From assembly GCF_050589625.1 (NCBI RefSeq), contig NZ_JBNGOP010000014.1, positions 1 through 64,000 of the forward strand: a stretch of DNA of 64,000 nt, written 5' to 3'. Numbering within the stretch: the first letter of the stretch is position 1; each line of letters starts with the position of its first letter. This document shows, piece by piece, positions 16,877-26,244 of this stretch. The position numbers were made by a program, and so were the translations under genes. The notes beneath the pieces were generated by a model. The model made no database searches, was not told the origin of the DNA, and saw nothing but the letters and a program-made list of their open reading frames with translations. Origin of the DNA: Pelagihabitans sp947500445. Its GTDB lineage: Bacteria; Bacteroidota; Bacteroidia; Flavobacteriales; Flavobacteriaceae.

Positions 16877-18625
16877 CTAGGGGGCCAAGGAAACGATGCC
16901 CATAGCATTATTGATTTTCATCAGTTCCTGATTCACGTTCTTTAGCGTCATTCTAAATACCTTCACGTCCTTTTTTTGAGTTATGGTTCCATAGTCGTGA
17001 TAGGTGGTGACCTTAAGGTATGAAGGTGTTAGGCTTTTGTTACCCAAATATTTGACAAAAATTTCATAGTCGCCCTTGAGCGAAGGGTCCAACGCTTTTT
17101 CACTGATATTGTATCCAAAATCCTTCGATTTCTTTACAGATTCCGGATTGTCGGCCAAACTATGTTTCCACTCATATAGGTTTTTATCGGGATCTACCAC
17201 ACCAAGTTGAAACTCCGCCTCACTATCGTTCCATTCGATTACCAAACGGGTAAAGCCTTTTTTCATTTCTTTGGAGTTTAAGGAAACCGTATCGTTTTTA
17301 ACCGAAAGCATCTGCTCCATTTTTAGCAAATTATGGTGTTCTCGTCCCATAATTTTAGTGAAACCGGTAGTATCCAATTCCAAAATCCCTTGATGCAACA
17401 AGTAGTTGTATCTAGTATACATGTCCTTGGATTTTTTAAAATCGCCCAAATTGCGATAACTATTGGCCATGTCGAAATAACTTTGGGCATATCTTGCCCT
17501 CTTTTTGAAGACCGCGGTATATGCTTCATGCGCCTTTTCATATCGTTGTTGTGCCTCGAACATATACGCCAGCGCCTTCAGGGCCAATACATCATCTTCC
17601 AAAGAATGGTAATGTTGCTCCAATAGTTGGTCGGCAAAGGGCAGGTCATTTTTTACGTCCGCAAAAAAACCGTAGGTATCCAAAATGAATTGTGAAGAAT
17701 TGCCATAAGTGGTTTTATATTTTTCGAACACCATTTTTGCAGCTTCCAACGAAGTTGTTTCATGCAGTTGTTTTAAGTATTCCGGCAAATTCTTTTCCAT
17801 CGATTTTGCGGTAAGTACCGGGCCTTCAAGAAGTGCTTTGCCGCTCTTTCGCGATGCTACTTTTTCTTGGGCATTAGGAATCGATAGAGCGGTATTCACT
17901 ATGATTACAACGTTTACGCCCAAACTACTATAAAAACCTGCACTGGCCCTTCCACTGAGTACGGCCATACGCTCTATCACCGCCGGATCTAACCAAAGAG
18001 GAGCATCCGTACTAACTTGCCCATCCACATCAAAGAGAACGTTAGCCGCCTGAAGTCCCCCTGCGGCCCCGGACGCACTGGTTACCGAACCGCCGGAAAA
18101 ACAATCGCCGGTTACCCGAATTCCGGGAAATCGCGACCGTAAAACATCAAGTATGCAAGAGAAGTTTCCAATCTGTTTTTCCTTTAACACCGCCACGCTA
18201 GTTGCCGATACCTTGGCATTTATAAAACCGTATGCGGTACGAATAATGTCTTCATTTGACGCATAATCCGATTCCAGATCTCTAGTTTTCCTTTTCTCTT
18301 TTACCGTAATATTTTCCAATGCCATTACCTTGGGAAGCATTGTAATGTTCAATACACGTGTTACATCCTCAATTTTGATGGTTACCGTTTTCATGCCATC
18401 ATAGGCAAATTGCAAGTTATCCGCCTCGCGTACCGACACTTTATATTTACCATTAACGTCGCTATGGGTCAGCACCTCGGAACCATTTAAACTGATTACA
18501 ACATCTTTTAGGGGAGCATTTTCATTGGTAACCGTGCCAAACACCTTTTGTTGTGCATATGAGCTACAGACCAGCAAAAGCATCAATGAAATGGAAAGCA
18601 AGTTTTTAGTGTTTGGATTTCTCAT
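16877..18625 (-). CDS. Carboxypeptidase-regulatory/TonB-plug protein with TPR tail, no barrel
   Basis: A 582-residue exported protein. Signal peptide about 1-24 (ISLMLLLVCSSYAQQ), then a CarboxypepD_reg-like beta-sandwich (about 25-110, VFGTVTNENAPLKDVVISL), then a TonB-dependent-receptor plug-like region (about 145-245: LDVLRSRFPGIRVTGD, VLFDVDGQVSTDAPLWLDP, IERMAVLSGRASAGFY). Instead of a 22-strand barrel there follows a helical TPR-like region (about 300-420, ALAYMFEAQQRYEKAHEAY, YFDMANSYRNLGDFKKSKDM) and a C-terminal beta domain. I took the start at 18625 because the signal peptide begins there. Flavobacteria carry relatives of this plug-only form; role unknown, presumably an outer-membrane-associated periplasmic assembly. 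Confidence 0.78.
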   Translation of the reverse strand: MRNPNTKNLLSISLMLLLVCSSYAQQKVFGTVTNENAPLKDVVISLNGSEVLTHSDVNGKYKVSVREADNLQFAYDGMKTVTIKIEDVTRVLNITMLPKVMALENITVKEKRKTRDLESDYASNEDIIRTAYGFINAKVSATSVAVLKEKQIGNFSCILDVLRSRFPGIRVTGDCFSGGSVTSASGAAGGLQAANVLFDVDGQVSTDAPLWLDPAVIERMAVLSGRASAGFYSSLGVNVVIIVNTALSIPNAQEKVASRKSGKALLEGPVLTAKSMEKNLPEYLKQLHETTSLEAAKMVFEKYKTTYGNSSQFILDTYGFFADVKNDLPFADQLLEQHYHSLEDDVLALKALAYMFEAQQRYEKAHEAYTAVFKKRARYAQSYFDMANSYRNLGDFKKSKDMYTRYNYLLHQGILELDTTGFTKIMGREHHNLLKMEQMLSVKNDTVSLNSKEMKKGFTRLVIEWNDSEAEFQLGVVDPDKNLYEWKHSLADNPESVKKSKDFGYNISEKALDPSLKGDYEIFVKYLGNKSLTPSYLKVTTYHDYGTITQKKDVKVFRMTLKNVNQELMKINNAMGIVSLAP

Positions 18626-18984
18626 TTTTAAGAGTGTTATGTTAATAGGATTTATAGCATACATTAGGGTTGTCCACATGGCGATTTCACTATAAAGAAT
18701 TAAACCTGCCCATACCATCAGCATGTATTTTAAAGAAGGAATTCCCTACCTCATATGCATATTCAGTTTACTTTTCTTACAACAAAAATAGTACCAAAAA
18801 CCTATTCTTCCTGCACTACTTATATTTAAAACGGTAACATCAGAAGGAGTATGAAACAAATAGTTAACGTAAGTCGTCTTGAGCGATGTTGTATGCGAGG
18901 TAATCCTTTTGCCACTAAAAATCCAGATGAATACTTAATTCACAGTGGTCCGCGAAGACGACAGCCAAGAACCATGGTCCAATT
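18626..18984. other. Intergenic stretch, 359 bases
   Basis: Contains the upstream region of the plug/TPR gene, with a minus-strand -7-like TATTTTTG at 18783-18790 (reverse of CAAAAATA). A 45-codon plus-strand frame (18851-18988) follows an AGAAGGAGT sequence but runs into the antisense end of the peroxiredoxin gene and resembles nothing I know, so I do not call it. Confidence 0.5.
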
Positions 18985-19527
18985 TTAAGGTGTTTTTTTT
19001 AAGATCATTTCAAGCGGTATATGATCTATAAGGTTCCTACCATAATGTACGATTTCAATATGCTTCGAACGGTCGATCAAAAAATCTGCCGGTATTTGAT
19101 GAAATTTTCCTTCCACCCTACCTCCCAACGAAAAGCCGGCCGCTTTTGCGTCAATCATACTCCTGATGCCCTTAAAATCAATGGTTCGAAACAGCTTCGA
19201 CCACGATGCGTGAACATGGTATAGGCGATACAATTCCAGCTCCGGTTCGGCAATAATGGAAAAATGTAATTTATGGTGTTGATAAGCCGATTGCAAGAGG
19301 CTCCCTTTACTACTTTGAAAAATCGCGATCAGATGGATATCCAACTCTCGAAAACGGTCCTTTTCCTTTTGAAGTTCTGCAATCCGTAAATTGCAAAGTG
19401 CACACTCGGCATATCTGAAAAACGTGAGTAATATTTTTTCATGTTTTAAGCTGTGAAGATGTACTTCTTCTCCATGGATATCGTATCGTATAAAATTTGG
19501 CGCATGATCACCTTTTTGTAACGGCAT
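18985..19527 (-). CDS. Peroxiredoxin-like (AhpC/TSA) family protein
   Basis: A 180-residue thioredoxin-fold protein. MPLQKGDHAPNFIRYDIHGEEVHL is the standard peroxiredoxin opening and FFRYAECALCNLRIAEL carries a CxxC in the position of the peroxidatic cysteine, typical of the 'peroxiredoxin-like' branch rather than 2-Cys AhpC. The central part (IIAEPELELYRLYHVH) matches the family's fold. The C-terminal half, including GKFHQIPADFLID, is the substrate-facing region. I chose the start at 19527; the frame is open ten codons more. It follows the Crp/Fnr gene by about 50 bases on the same strand, so a redox-responsive pair is likely. Electron donor unknown. Confidence 0.82.
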   Translation of the reverse strand: MPLQKGDHAPNFIRYDIHGEEVHLHSLKHEKILLTFFRYAECALCNLRIAELQKEKDRFRELDIHLIAIFQSSKGSLLQSAYQHHKLHFSIIAEPELELYRLYHVHASWSKLFRTIDFKGIRSMIDAKAAGFSLGGRVEGKFHQIPADFLIDRSKHIEIVHYGRNLIDHIPLEMILKKTP

Positions 19528-19578
19528 CTTTTTTTTTGTAAAGTTGCACCAATCCAAAAGATGTTTTTTTGATTGAAA

Positions 19579-20148
19579 TCAAGAAATGTCTTTTCTGACC
19601 CTACTCAAAGTTTCTTGTGCCATATTCAAATAGGACGAAATCATCTTTAGCGGTATGGCATTTACCAAATGACCACTTCTCCCCAAAAAAACACGATAGC
19701 GCTCTTTAGGCGTTAATGTCGTCAACTCGATTTGACGCTTTAAATGCCCGGCCAATGTGTTTTCCAATAAATTTCTATACCATTTTCCTACTTCTAGGTC
19801 TTTATCCAAAAGCATTTGTAATTTGTCTTTTCGGAGTTGAAGAACCGTACAATCCGTCACCGCTATCAAGGCGTTCTTTGCTGGAGTCCCCATGGCAAAA
19901 GAAACGAATTCGGTCACCAGCGAGCCTTGGTATCCAAAACCCAACACCACATCTTTTTTTTCCCCTTCCACTATAACGGCAATGCAACCCGAGCAAATGA
20001 AATATAAAAACGTTTTTTGTTGATCTACCTTGAGCAAATAGTCATTTTTTTTGATCTTACGTGGAGTACTCCAATCAAAACAAAGCCGTTCGGTCGCTTT
20101 TTGGCTCAATCCATTTTCAATCAAAAAAGCTTCTAGTATCTCCTTCAT
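19579..20148 (-). CDS. Crp/Fnr-family transcriptional regulator
   Basis: A 189-residue regulator with an N-terminal cyclic-nucleotide-binding-type beta barrel (about 20-115, KNDYLLKVDQQKTFLYFICSG, then LGFGYQGSLVTEF) and a C-terminal helix-turn-helix (about 148-189, TPKERYRVFL ... LKMISSYLNMAQETLSRVRK). There is no FNR-type cysteine cluster and no full cAMP-binding RxS signature, so the ligand is unknown. Such short flavobacterial members usually act on neighbouring genes; here the peroxiredoxin downstream is the obvious candidate target. Confidence 0.88.
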   Translation of the reverse strand: MKEILEAFLIENGLSQKATERLCFDWSTPRKIKKNDYLLKVDQQKTFLYFICSGCIAVIVEGEKKDVVLGFGYQGSLVTEFVSFAMGTPAKNALIAVTDCTVLQLRKDKLQMLLDKDLEVGKWYRNLLENTLAGHLKRQIELTTLTPKERYRVFLGRSGHLVNAIPLKMISSYLNMAQETLSRVRKDIS

Positions 20149-20253
20149 TTAAAAAAATTGATCATGTAATGCTGCGTTCGTTATCATACCGATTGCCCAT
20201 TTTTATCCATAATTTGAATGATAGACTTGAACGTTTATAAAAACGGGCAACCG

Positions 20254-21345
20254 CTACCGTTGTTTCGGATTACTTAATTTTAAGAGTTGTTCCTTATTTC
20301 GACTTCTCCTTAGTTTTCCGTTCTCCGTGAGCAGCAACTCTGAAAAATAAAAAATTGCTTTTGGGGTTTCGTATTTGTTCAACGAGGGTATCATCTGTAT
20401 TTTTTGCAGCAAATCAGGAGATGTTTCTTCTCCTTCCAAAACAAGTACCACCTTTTCACCTAATGCGGCATCGGGAACCCCGGCTACCATAAACCGACCG
20501 GAAATGTACGGTCTCAATTTTCCTTCGATCTGCTCCGGGTTCAATTTAACTCCTCCTGAATTGATTATAAAATCAAAACGTCCCAACCATTCGAACGTTT
20601 TCGTCGAAAGTAGTTCCACCACGTCATTGGTTACTACCTTTTCATCTGCTATGCCAGGAGCATCGATTACCAAACATTCCCTATCGTCCGTTGCAAATGA
20701 GACGTTTGGCAATGCCCTAAAGGGACATGGTGTTGTCGTATCCGTTTTCGGGATTTCCCTTGCCGCTACGTGGGTAATGGTCTCCGTCATACCGTAGGTT
20801 TCAAAAACACGGGTCTTTTTGGTGCGTACTTGGTCCTTAATGGTATCCGAAAGCGGAGCCCCACCGACCAGGAGTGTCCCGATGCGGTCTATAGCGGCAA
20901 TGGCATTTCCCAACTGCAAGGGCACCATTGCCGAAAAGTCATAAGTGTTACGGTTTTCGTGTAGGGGGTTTGAAGAAGGGGCAACGCAATCGATTTCCAA
21001 GCCCGATACCATTGCCCTAACGAGCATCATTTTTCCGGCAATAAAACTTGCGGGCAAACACAACAATGCACGCTGTCCCGAACACAATCCAAAATATTCT
21101 GCCGTCGCCAGTGCTGATCGTACCATTTTTTCTTTCTGTAATTCGATCTGCTTTGCGTTGCCGGTACTTCCCGATGTTTGAACAGTAATGGTGTCGCGCC
21201 TGTCCAACCAATCCATCAAGAAATCTCCAATGGCAACTTCAAAATCAGCGCCCTCTTTAATAAAACTATATGCAACTTCCTGCAGTGCTTCCTTATTAAA
21301 AGAAACACCATTAAGTTTAAAGGCTGGATGTATGGTGTTATGCAT
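20254..21345 (-). CDS. menE: o-Succinylbenzoate-CoA ligase (short form)
   Basis: A 363-residue acyl-activating enzyme of the ANL superfamily, in the short form found in Bacteroidota (other MenE are 450-490). It makes OSB-CoA from o-succinylbenzoate, ATP and CoA. Motifs: VQTSGSTGNAKQIEL (P-loop A3), ETYGMTETITHVA (A5), GRFDFIINSGGVKLNPEQIE (A7-A8 hinge), and ENGKLRR with the catalytic lysine near the C-terminus. Start chosen at 21345 (MHNTIHPAFKLNG); 21360 is also open. It overlaps the end of the CPBP gene and is the last gene of the menC-CPBP-menE unit. Confidence 0.9.
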   Translation of the reverse strand: MHNTIHPAFKLNGVSFNKEALQEVAYSFIKEGADFEVAIGDFLMDWLDRRDTITVQTSGSTGNAKQIELQKEKMVRSALATAEYFGLCSGQRALLCLPASFIAGKMMLVRAMVSGLEIDCVAPSSNPLHENRNTYDFSAMVPLQLGNAIAAIDRIGTLLVGGAPLSDTIKDQVRTKKTRVFETYGMTETITHVAAREIPKTDTTTPCPFRALPNVSFATDDRECLVIDAPGIADEKVVTNDVVELLSTKTFEWLGRFDFIINSGGVKLNPEQIEGKLRPYISGRFMVAGVPDAALGEKVVLVLEGEETSPDLLQKIQMIPSLNKYETPKAIFYFSELLLTENGKLRRSRNKEQLLKLSNPKQR

Positions 21346-22273
21346 TGCGCAGGTTTTCATTGTCGGAATGAAACGCTTCTTTTGTCGGTACCGTTCCTGC
21401 GAGTCGTTCTTTCCATTCCGTCCAACCGTATTTTTTTGAAAAAATGATCAATAATATCGGATAGATAATCAAAACGGGGACAAAGATATCCCAGCCCAAA
21501 GTAGGATCGGAAACATCCAAGTAAATAGAATCGGTTTGAAAAGCGGTCCAATCCGCAGTCATTAATAACGCACCGATCAAATTGTTGGCGGCATGAAACC
21601 CTAACGCCAATTCCAAACCGCGGTCCATTAAGGTTATAATTCCCAAGAAAAAACCGGTACCAATGTAATATACCATGATACCATAACCCAATTTTTCCAC
21701 TTCGGGGTTGCCTATGTGCATGATTCCGAACAATACGGAGGTGACCACCAATGGCACCCATCTATTTTTTGCCATGATTCCGATACCCTGCATCATATGT
21801 CCTCGAAAAAGATACTCCTCAAAACTGGTTTGTAATGGAATCAACAGTATTCCGATCAACGCCAAAAGCAAAAATGGTCCCAACTTAAAATTAAAAACAT
21901 AGGACTCCGGTGAAAAATAAACAGATACCACCGTTAAAACGACCGTAACGCCGCCCCATAAAAGGAATGCAAAAGCGACCCGTTTCCAATCGATTACGGT
22001 ACGGGAAGTGGTCAACGAAGTTATCGATTGTTGGTGTACGAACTTGGTCCATACCAAAACGAAGAACAACCCAATTGCCATGGGAAAAAGCATGGTAACC
22101 AACACTGCATGGGAACCAATGGCATCTATCATTATTTGTATACTGTCCTCGACCGAAACGGGCGATAACATAATGGAAATATAATTGAGAACCATTAAGC
22201 CAATAAAGCCTAAGGGCAATATCGCGTATTTCCATAAACCGATATTCCCTTTGTATCCCTGTGCTATATACAT
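21338..22273 (-). CDS. CPBP-family intramembrane protease
   Basis: A 311-residue polytopic membrane protein with about eight hydrophobic segments. The Abi/CPBP (CAAX protease and bacteriocin-processing) motif is clear: EEYLFRGHMMQG (EExxxR, about residues 172-183), FGIMHIGN (FxxxH) and a later H in LALGFHAANNLIGA (HxxxN). These residues form the glutamate-type active site inside the membrane. Physiological substrates in Flavobacteria are unknown. The start at 22273 (MYIAQGYKGN) gives a 10-base overlap with the end of menC, suggesting translational coupling; two more upstream ATGs (22300, 22321) are possible. Its place between menC and menE recurs in flavobacteria, as far as I recall. Confidence 0.85.
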   Translation of the reverse strand: MYIAQGYKGNIGLWKYAILPLGFIGLMVLNYISIMLSPVSVEDSIQIMIDAIGSHAVLVTMLFPMAIGLFFVLVWTKFVHQQSITSLTTSRTVIDWKRVAFAFLLWGGVTVVLTVVSVYFSPESYVFNFKLGPFLLLALIGILLIPLQTSFEEYLFRGHMMQGIGIMAKNRWVPLVVTSVLFGIMHIGNPEVEKLGYGIMVYYIGTGFFLGIITLMDRGLELALGFHAANNLIGALLMTADWTAFQTDSIYLDVSDPTLGWDIFVPVLIIYPILLIIFSKKYGWTEWKERLAGTVPTKEAFHSDNENLRNA

Positions 22274-23316
22274 AAATTTGATATTATATTTTTCTCCCAT
22301 TGCCGCGATTTTCGATACCATATCGCCCCGTCCGTTACTTCGAGTGGACTCTCAAAATTATTCGTGTATAGGCTTCCGGTACCCAAACCCTGCGGCAGTT
22401 TATTTTTTAGCGTATAGGTCCACTGCGCAATGGCACTTAAACCAACATTGCTTTCCAAGGCGCTGGTCACCCACCACGAAATTCCATGTTTTTCAACCAA
22501 TTCGATCCATTCCAGACTTCCCTTGAATCCACCGACAAGACTTGGTTTTAGAATGATATACTGTGGTCGTATACGGCGGAGCAAGCTTTCTTTTTCGGTA
22601 ATGGAAAATATCCCTATCAGTTCCTCGTCCAAGGCGATTGGTAAGGGCGTTTCTTTACACAGTAATTTCATTTTATCAAACTGCCCTTGCTTTATTGGCT
22701 GTTCTATGGAATGAATGTCCAACTTTGAAAGCCTTTCCAACTTGTGAATCGCATCTTCGGGAGTAAAAGCCCCATTGGCATCGACCCGTAATTCGATTTC
22801 AGCGGCACCATATTTACTGCGTATCCCCTCTAACAATCCATACTCCGTTTCAAAGTCGATTGCGCCTATTTTCATTTTAATACAACCAAACCCCTCGGCA
22901 ATCTTTTGTTGTATCTGATCGTGCATAAAACGTTCTTTTCCCATCCACACCAAACCATTTATGGATATTGGGCTTTCCTTTTCGGTAAAATCCGAGGGAA
23001 AGAGCAGGAACGGGTCCTTCGCCGAAAGGGAAAGGAAAAGCTGTTCTACCCCGAACTGTATGCTGGGGAATTCGGAAAGTTGTTCCCATAACCAATCTTT
23101 ACCTTCTTGGATATGGTCGCATACCCATTGTAATTTGGCTTCATATTCAGGAACATCGTCAACACTCAGCCCTTTTAGCAACCCACATTCCCCTATACCG
23201 GAGCGATCATTGTCCCTAACGATCAAAAACCAGGTTTCCTTTTGACGCAGAATTCCACGGGACGTTCCACTAGGGGTTTTAAAGTCGAGAATGTACTTTT
23301 TGTAACAAGCTTTCAT
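22264..23316 (-). CDS. menC: o-Succinylbenzoate synthase
   Basis: A 350-residue enolase-superfamily enzyme which dehydrates SHCHC to o-succinylbenzoate in menaquinone biosynthesis. The catalytic elements are in order: KMKIGAIDF (KxK lysines), RVDANGAF (metal Asp), SIEQPIKQ (metal Glu), ALDEELIG (metal Asp) and ILKPSLVGG (base Lys). The N-terminal capping domain begins KACYKKYILDFKTPSGTSRG. I chose MKACYKK at 23316 rather than two codons upstream. A -7-like TAAATTTG (reverse strand, 23325-23332) lies so close to the start that the leader must be very short. First gene of menC-CPBP-menE. Confidence 0.92.
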   Translation of the reverse strand: MKACYKKYILDFKTPSGTSRGILRQKETWFLIVRDNDRSGIGECGLLKGLSVDDVPEYEAKLQWVCDHIQEGKDWLWEQLSEFPSIQFGVEQLFLSLSAKDPFLLFPSDFTEKESPISINGLVWMGKERFMHDQIQQKIAEGFGCIKMKIGAIDFETEYGLLEGIRSKYGAAEIELRVDANGAFTPEDAIHKLERLSKLDIHSIEQPIKQGQFDKMKLLCKETPLPIALDEELIGIFSITEKESLLRRIRPQYIILKPSLVGGFKGSLEWIELVEKHGISWWVTSALESNVGLSAIAQWTYTLKNKLPQGLGTGSLYTNNFESPLEVTDGAIWYRKSRQWEKNIISNLCI

Positions 23317-23431
23317 AGGCATTTCAAATTTAACTATATTTCATCTGTTTATATTTATTGTTTTTTAATGGTCAGATGTAATTCGCCAATAATCATTTCG
23401 GTTGGTATCAAGAATTCTTATGGCTCATTTC

Positions 23432-23459
23432 ATACCATTTTAACCTTCAAATGGTATTA
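23432..23459. repeat. Palindromic intergenic repeat, copy 2
   Basis: ATACCATTT and AAATGGTAT, perfect nine-base arms around TAACCTTC-like centre. It lies between the divergent menC and SDR genes, 16 bases before the SDR start. Confidence 0.75.
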
Positions 23460-23475
23460 GAGCTAAATTAGCGGT

Positions 23476-24270
23476 ATGAAAACGATTCACGGAAAAACCA
23501 TTTGGATAACAGGGGCCTCCTCCGGTATTGGAGCTGCATTGGCCCAAGAACTGGGAGCAATGGACTGTACTTTGGTACTTTCCGCAAGAAACGAAGCGGC
23601 CTTATACCGCGTGCGCCAAGCTTGCGCAAGACCGGAGAAAGTACATGTCGTTCCTATGGACCTTTCCGATTTTGATGGTATGATCGCCCTTACCGATTCG
23701 GTATTGGCTTTAGTGGGTTCGGTGGATGTTTTGGTGAACAATGCAGGATTGAGCCAACGCTCCTTGCTCATCGATACCAAATTTGAGGTATTCAAAACCT
23801 TGATGGACATCAACTACCTTGGCACCGTGGCTTTGACCAAGGCGCTGTTACCGCATTTTGTACGCCAAGGCGGAGGATATTTTGTTACGGTATCGAGTCT
23901 AATGGGCAAATTCGGTTCGCCTTACCGCTCCGGTTATTGTGCTGCAAAGCATGCCCTGCACGGTTTTTTTGATGTATTGCGGATGGAACATGAAAAAGAT
24001 GGTATTCAGGTAAGCATCGTCTGTCCCGGTTTCGTGCAGACCAAGGTTGCCCAAAATGCCCTTACGGAAACGGGTACCGCCCAATCGAAAGATGATTCTG
24101 CTACGGCGAACGGATTACCCGTTTCCGTTTTTGTAAAGAAAATGATCCGTGTTATGGAAAAACAGAAGTTTGAAGCCTATATCGGACGAAAAGAAACCAT
24201 AGGAGTATACCTAAAACGCTTTTTTCCCAAGCGCTTACACCGTACTGTGCTAAAAAGTAAGGTGAGATAA
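23476..24270 (+). CDS. Short-chain dehydrogenase/reductase (DHRS7-like)
   Basis: A 264-residue classical SDR. It shows TGASSGIGAALAQ (cofactor GxxxGxG, about 11-23), NNAGLSQRS (about 87-95), the serine in VSSLMGKFGS and the YCAAKHAL (YxxxK) catalytic pair near 155-159, followed by the PGFVQTKV segment. The NAD(P)-specific arginine follows the second strand (LSARNEAAL), favouring NADP. A hydrophobic substrate (lipid or sterol-like in DHRS7 relatives) is possible; nothing nearby decides. It converges with the histidine kinase gene with only six bases between the stop codons. Confidence 0.88.
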   Translation: MKTIHGKTIWITGASSGIGAALAQELGAMDCTLVLSARNEAALYRVRQACARPEKVHVVPMDLSDFDGMIALTDSVLALVGSVDVLVNNAGLSQRSLLIDTKFEVFKTLMDINYLGTVALTKALLPHFVRQGGGYFVTVSSLMGKFGSPYRSGYCAAKHALHGFFDVLRMEHEKDGIQVSIVCPGFVQTKVAQNALTETGTAQSKDDSATANGLPVSVFVKKMIRVMEKQKFEAYIGRKETIGVYLKRFFPKRLHRTVLKSKVR

Positions 24271-24276
24271 TCGAAT

Positions 24277-26244
24277 CTAAGAAAAATTGAACCAAAAACG
24301 CACGCCCTCGGCATTGTTATCGACGTTTAATTTGGTCTGTAACTGGTTGGCCAGCCGATTCATAAGCCGTATACCCATTGAAGAGTTGGTGCGCTCCTCT
24401 GAATCATCGGGAAGCCCTACCCCATTATCAGTATACTCGAAAAAGCCTTCTTTAATCCCTATTTTTCTTAAATGAATATAAATTTTCCCATTCTCATCAT
24501 CAGTAGGAAACGCATATTTAAAGGAATTGGAAACCAGCTCGTTCAAAATAAGCCCAAAAGGGATGGCACGATCGATATCGAGTTCTACACCCTCGGCATC
24601 AACGGTAATATTAATGTTATGTCCCCCTTTTTTGTATACCGATTGTACGCTATTGATCAAACTTTCGATATACCCCTGCATTTCAATTACGGAAAGGTCT
24701 TCGTTCTGATATAACTTTTGATGGATCAGTGCCATCGCTTTCACCCTGCTTTTACCTTCCTCCAAGGCTTCGATCGCCGCTTTACTACGGGTATTTTTGG
24801 TTTGCAGGCTCAATAGGCTGGAAACCATTTGCAAATTGTTCTTTACCCTGTGGTGGATTTCTTTCAGTAGCGAATCTTTTTCTACCAAAGAATTTTCGAT
24901 AATGTGTTTTTGTTCCGCGATCAAACGCTGATTTTTAATACTCCTTAGGTAAGCATATACCAGACCGGCCAAGGCTAAAAGCGTGAGCACCAAAAGGATA
25001 AAGGTAGTATCGTTCTGCTCATCCAGTGCGATCATGTCACTTCTCTGCCGTTCCATTTCGAGCCGCTGTTGCTCGATCATAAAACGGTCGTTGTTTTTAT
25101 CTTCACCTACAATGGTCTCCAATTGTTGTCTGCGCAGTTGCGACTCTTTGGTCTTTAAAGAATCGGAAATCCGGTTGTTTCTTTTCAAATACGCTATGGA
25201 ATTCTGGTAGTCTCCCGTTTTGTCGTAATAATTGGCATACAGCTGATTTTTTTTGATGATGTTTTCCGGCTTTACCGGAGTAAAATCACTACTCAAATAA
25301 TCGGTCGCTTTTTTAAAGTTTCCGGTCTGAAGATAACATTCGGCAATGGCAAGATTGTTTTCTACCAAATCGGAAGAAAACTTCCCCGCATTAAATTCAT
25401 CGATTATCGAAATGCTTTTTTCCAGACGCTCCAAAGCAAGTTTGTACTCCCCCTGTTGTACCAAGGATTTACCGATGTTGCCCTCGATTATTCCTTTTAG
25501 AAGGTTTGCTTCGGTCAACTGTCTTGCACTTCTCGTTTCGGTGACCTCGTTTAAAAACAAATCTATGAAGGCTCCCGCTTTATTGTATTGGGAGATGGCC
25601 GTAGGGGACTTGTCCAGGCGGAGAAAATCACCTACGTTATTGTAAAAGATCGATTGCTCATAATAATCCGTTTCATCAACTTTCTTTTTTTCCTCTAAAA
25701 AATAGTCTTCCCGAGCTTTTTGGTAAAAACCCAAATTGGCATAAATGTCATAAAAAGAAATGTTTTCGGTCAATCCAAGTACGCGTTTTTCTTTTCTGAC
25801 ATCTATTTGTTCCGCGTAAAATTCGAGCTTTCCGTAGTTGAGGTCCATTAAATCCAACAACAACGCTTTTCTATAGAGGTCCAGCTCATCGATCTCTTTA
25901 TGCAAATCTTTGGAAATCGCGATACTACGATAGTAATCCCCTAAATCGTGATAGACCTGTGATTGCATCAACAGGTAGTCCAAAATAACGGTAGAGTCCT
26001 TTTGCTTGTTCGCTTGCTGTAGGTAAAGGTTGATTTGATCCAACCAATCATAGGCGGAGTTTTCACGATAACGATTCGGTTCTCCAAAGAAAAAATTCAG
26101 TCTGCTCTGTGATTCTTGGTCCTTCTTAAAGGTCTCAAAAAGGTTATCATTGGAGATGGCCGTTTCTTGGCCAAAACTTTTTTGAGGTACCCAAAAAACC
26201 AAAAAAAGGAAAAGTACTATTAGTTGGTTGGTAGTTCTGTTCAT
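24277..26244 (-). CDS. TPR-containing sensor histidine kinase, HisKA_2 type
   Basis: A 655-residue kinase. A signal sequence (about 1-25, LIVLFLFLVFWVPQKSFGQ) leads into a periplasmic solenoid of TPR-like repeats (about 60-370, for example YDKTGDYQNSIAYLKRN), a coiled coil, one transmembrane helix (TFILLVLTLLALAGLVYAYL, about 413-432), and the kinase core: HisKA_2 dimerisation domain with the phospho-accepting histidine in KEIHHRVKNNLQMVSSL near 460, then a HATPase_c domain with LILNELVSNSFKYAF (N-box) and TDNGVGLPDD. This kinase class often pairs with LytTR response regulators; such a regulator lies 517 bases upstream on the same strand. Confidence 0.9.
   Translation of the reverse strand: MNRTTNQLIVLFLFLVFWVPQKSFGQETAISNDNLFETFKKDQESQSRLNFFFGEPNRYRENSAYDWLDQINLYLQQANKQKDSTVILDYLLMQSQVYHDLGDYYRSIAISKDLHKEIDELDLYRKALLLDLMDLNYGKLEFYAEQIDVRKEKRVLGLTENISFYDIYANLGFYQKAREDYFLEEKKKVDETDYYEQSIFYNNVGDFLRLDKSPTAISQYNKAGAFIDLFLNEVTETRSARQLTEANLLKGIIEGNIGKSLVQQGEYKLALERLEKSISIIDEFNAGKFSSDLVENNLAIAECYLQTGNFKKATDYLSSDFTPVKPENIIKKNQLYANYYDKTGDYQNSIAYLKRNNRISDSLKTKESQLRRQQLETIVGEDKNNDRFMIEQQRLEMERQRSDMIALDEQNDTTFILLVLTLLALAGLVYAYLRSIKNQRLIAEQKHIIENSLVEKDSLLKEIHHRVKNNLQMVSSLLSLQTKNTRSKAAIEALEEGKSRVKAMALIHQKLYQNEDLSVIEMQGYIESLINSVQSVYKKGGHNINITVDAEGVELDIDRAIPFGLILNELVSNSFKYAFPTDDENGKIYIHLRKIGIKEGFFEYTDNGVGLPDDSEERTNSSMGIRLMNRLANQLQTKLNVDNNAEGVRFWFNFS

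Noticed and set aside
18851..18988. 45-codon plus-strand frame after an AGAAGGAGT sequence
   Set aside because: It runs into the antisense end of the peroxiredoxin gene, has no family resemblance that I can see, and a Shine-Dalgarno-like leader is not a strong sign in this lineage.
22264..22321. Starts of the CPBP protein at 22321 or 22300
   Set aside because: They would give a longer overlap with menC; the ATG at 22273 gives a short, coupling-type overlap. Not fully settled.
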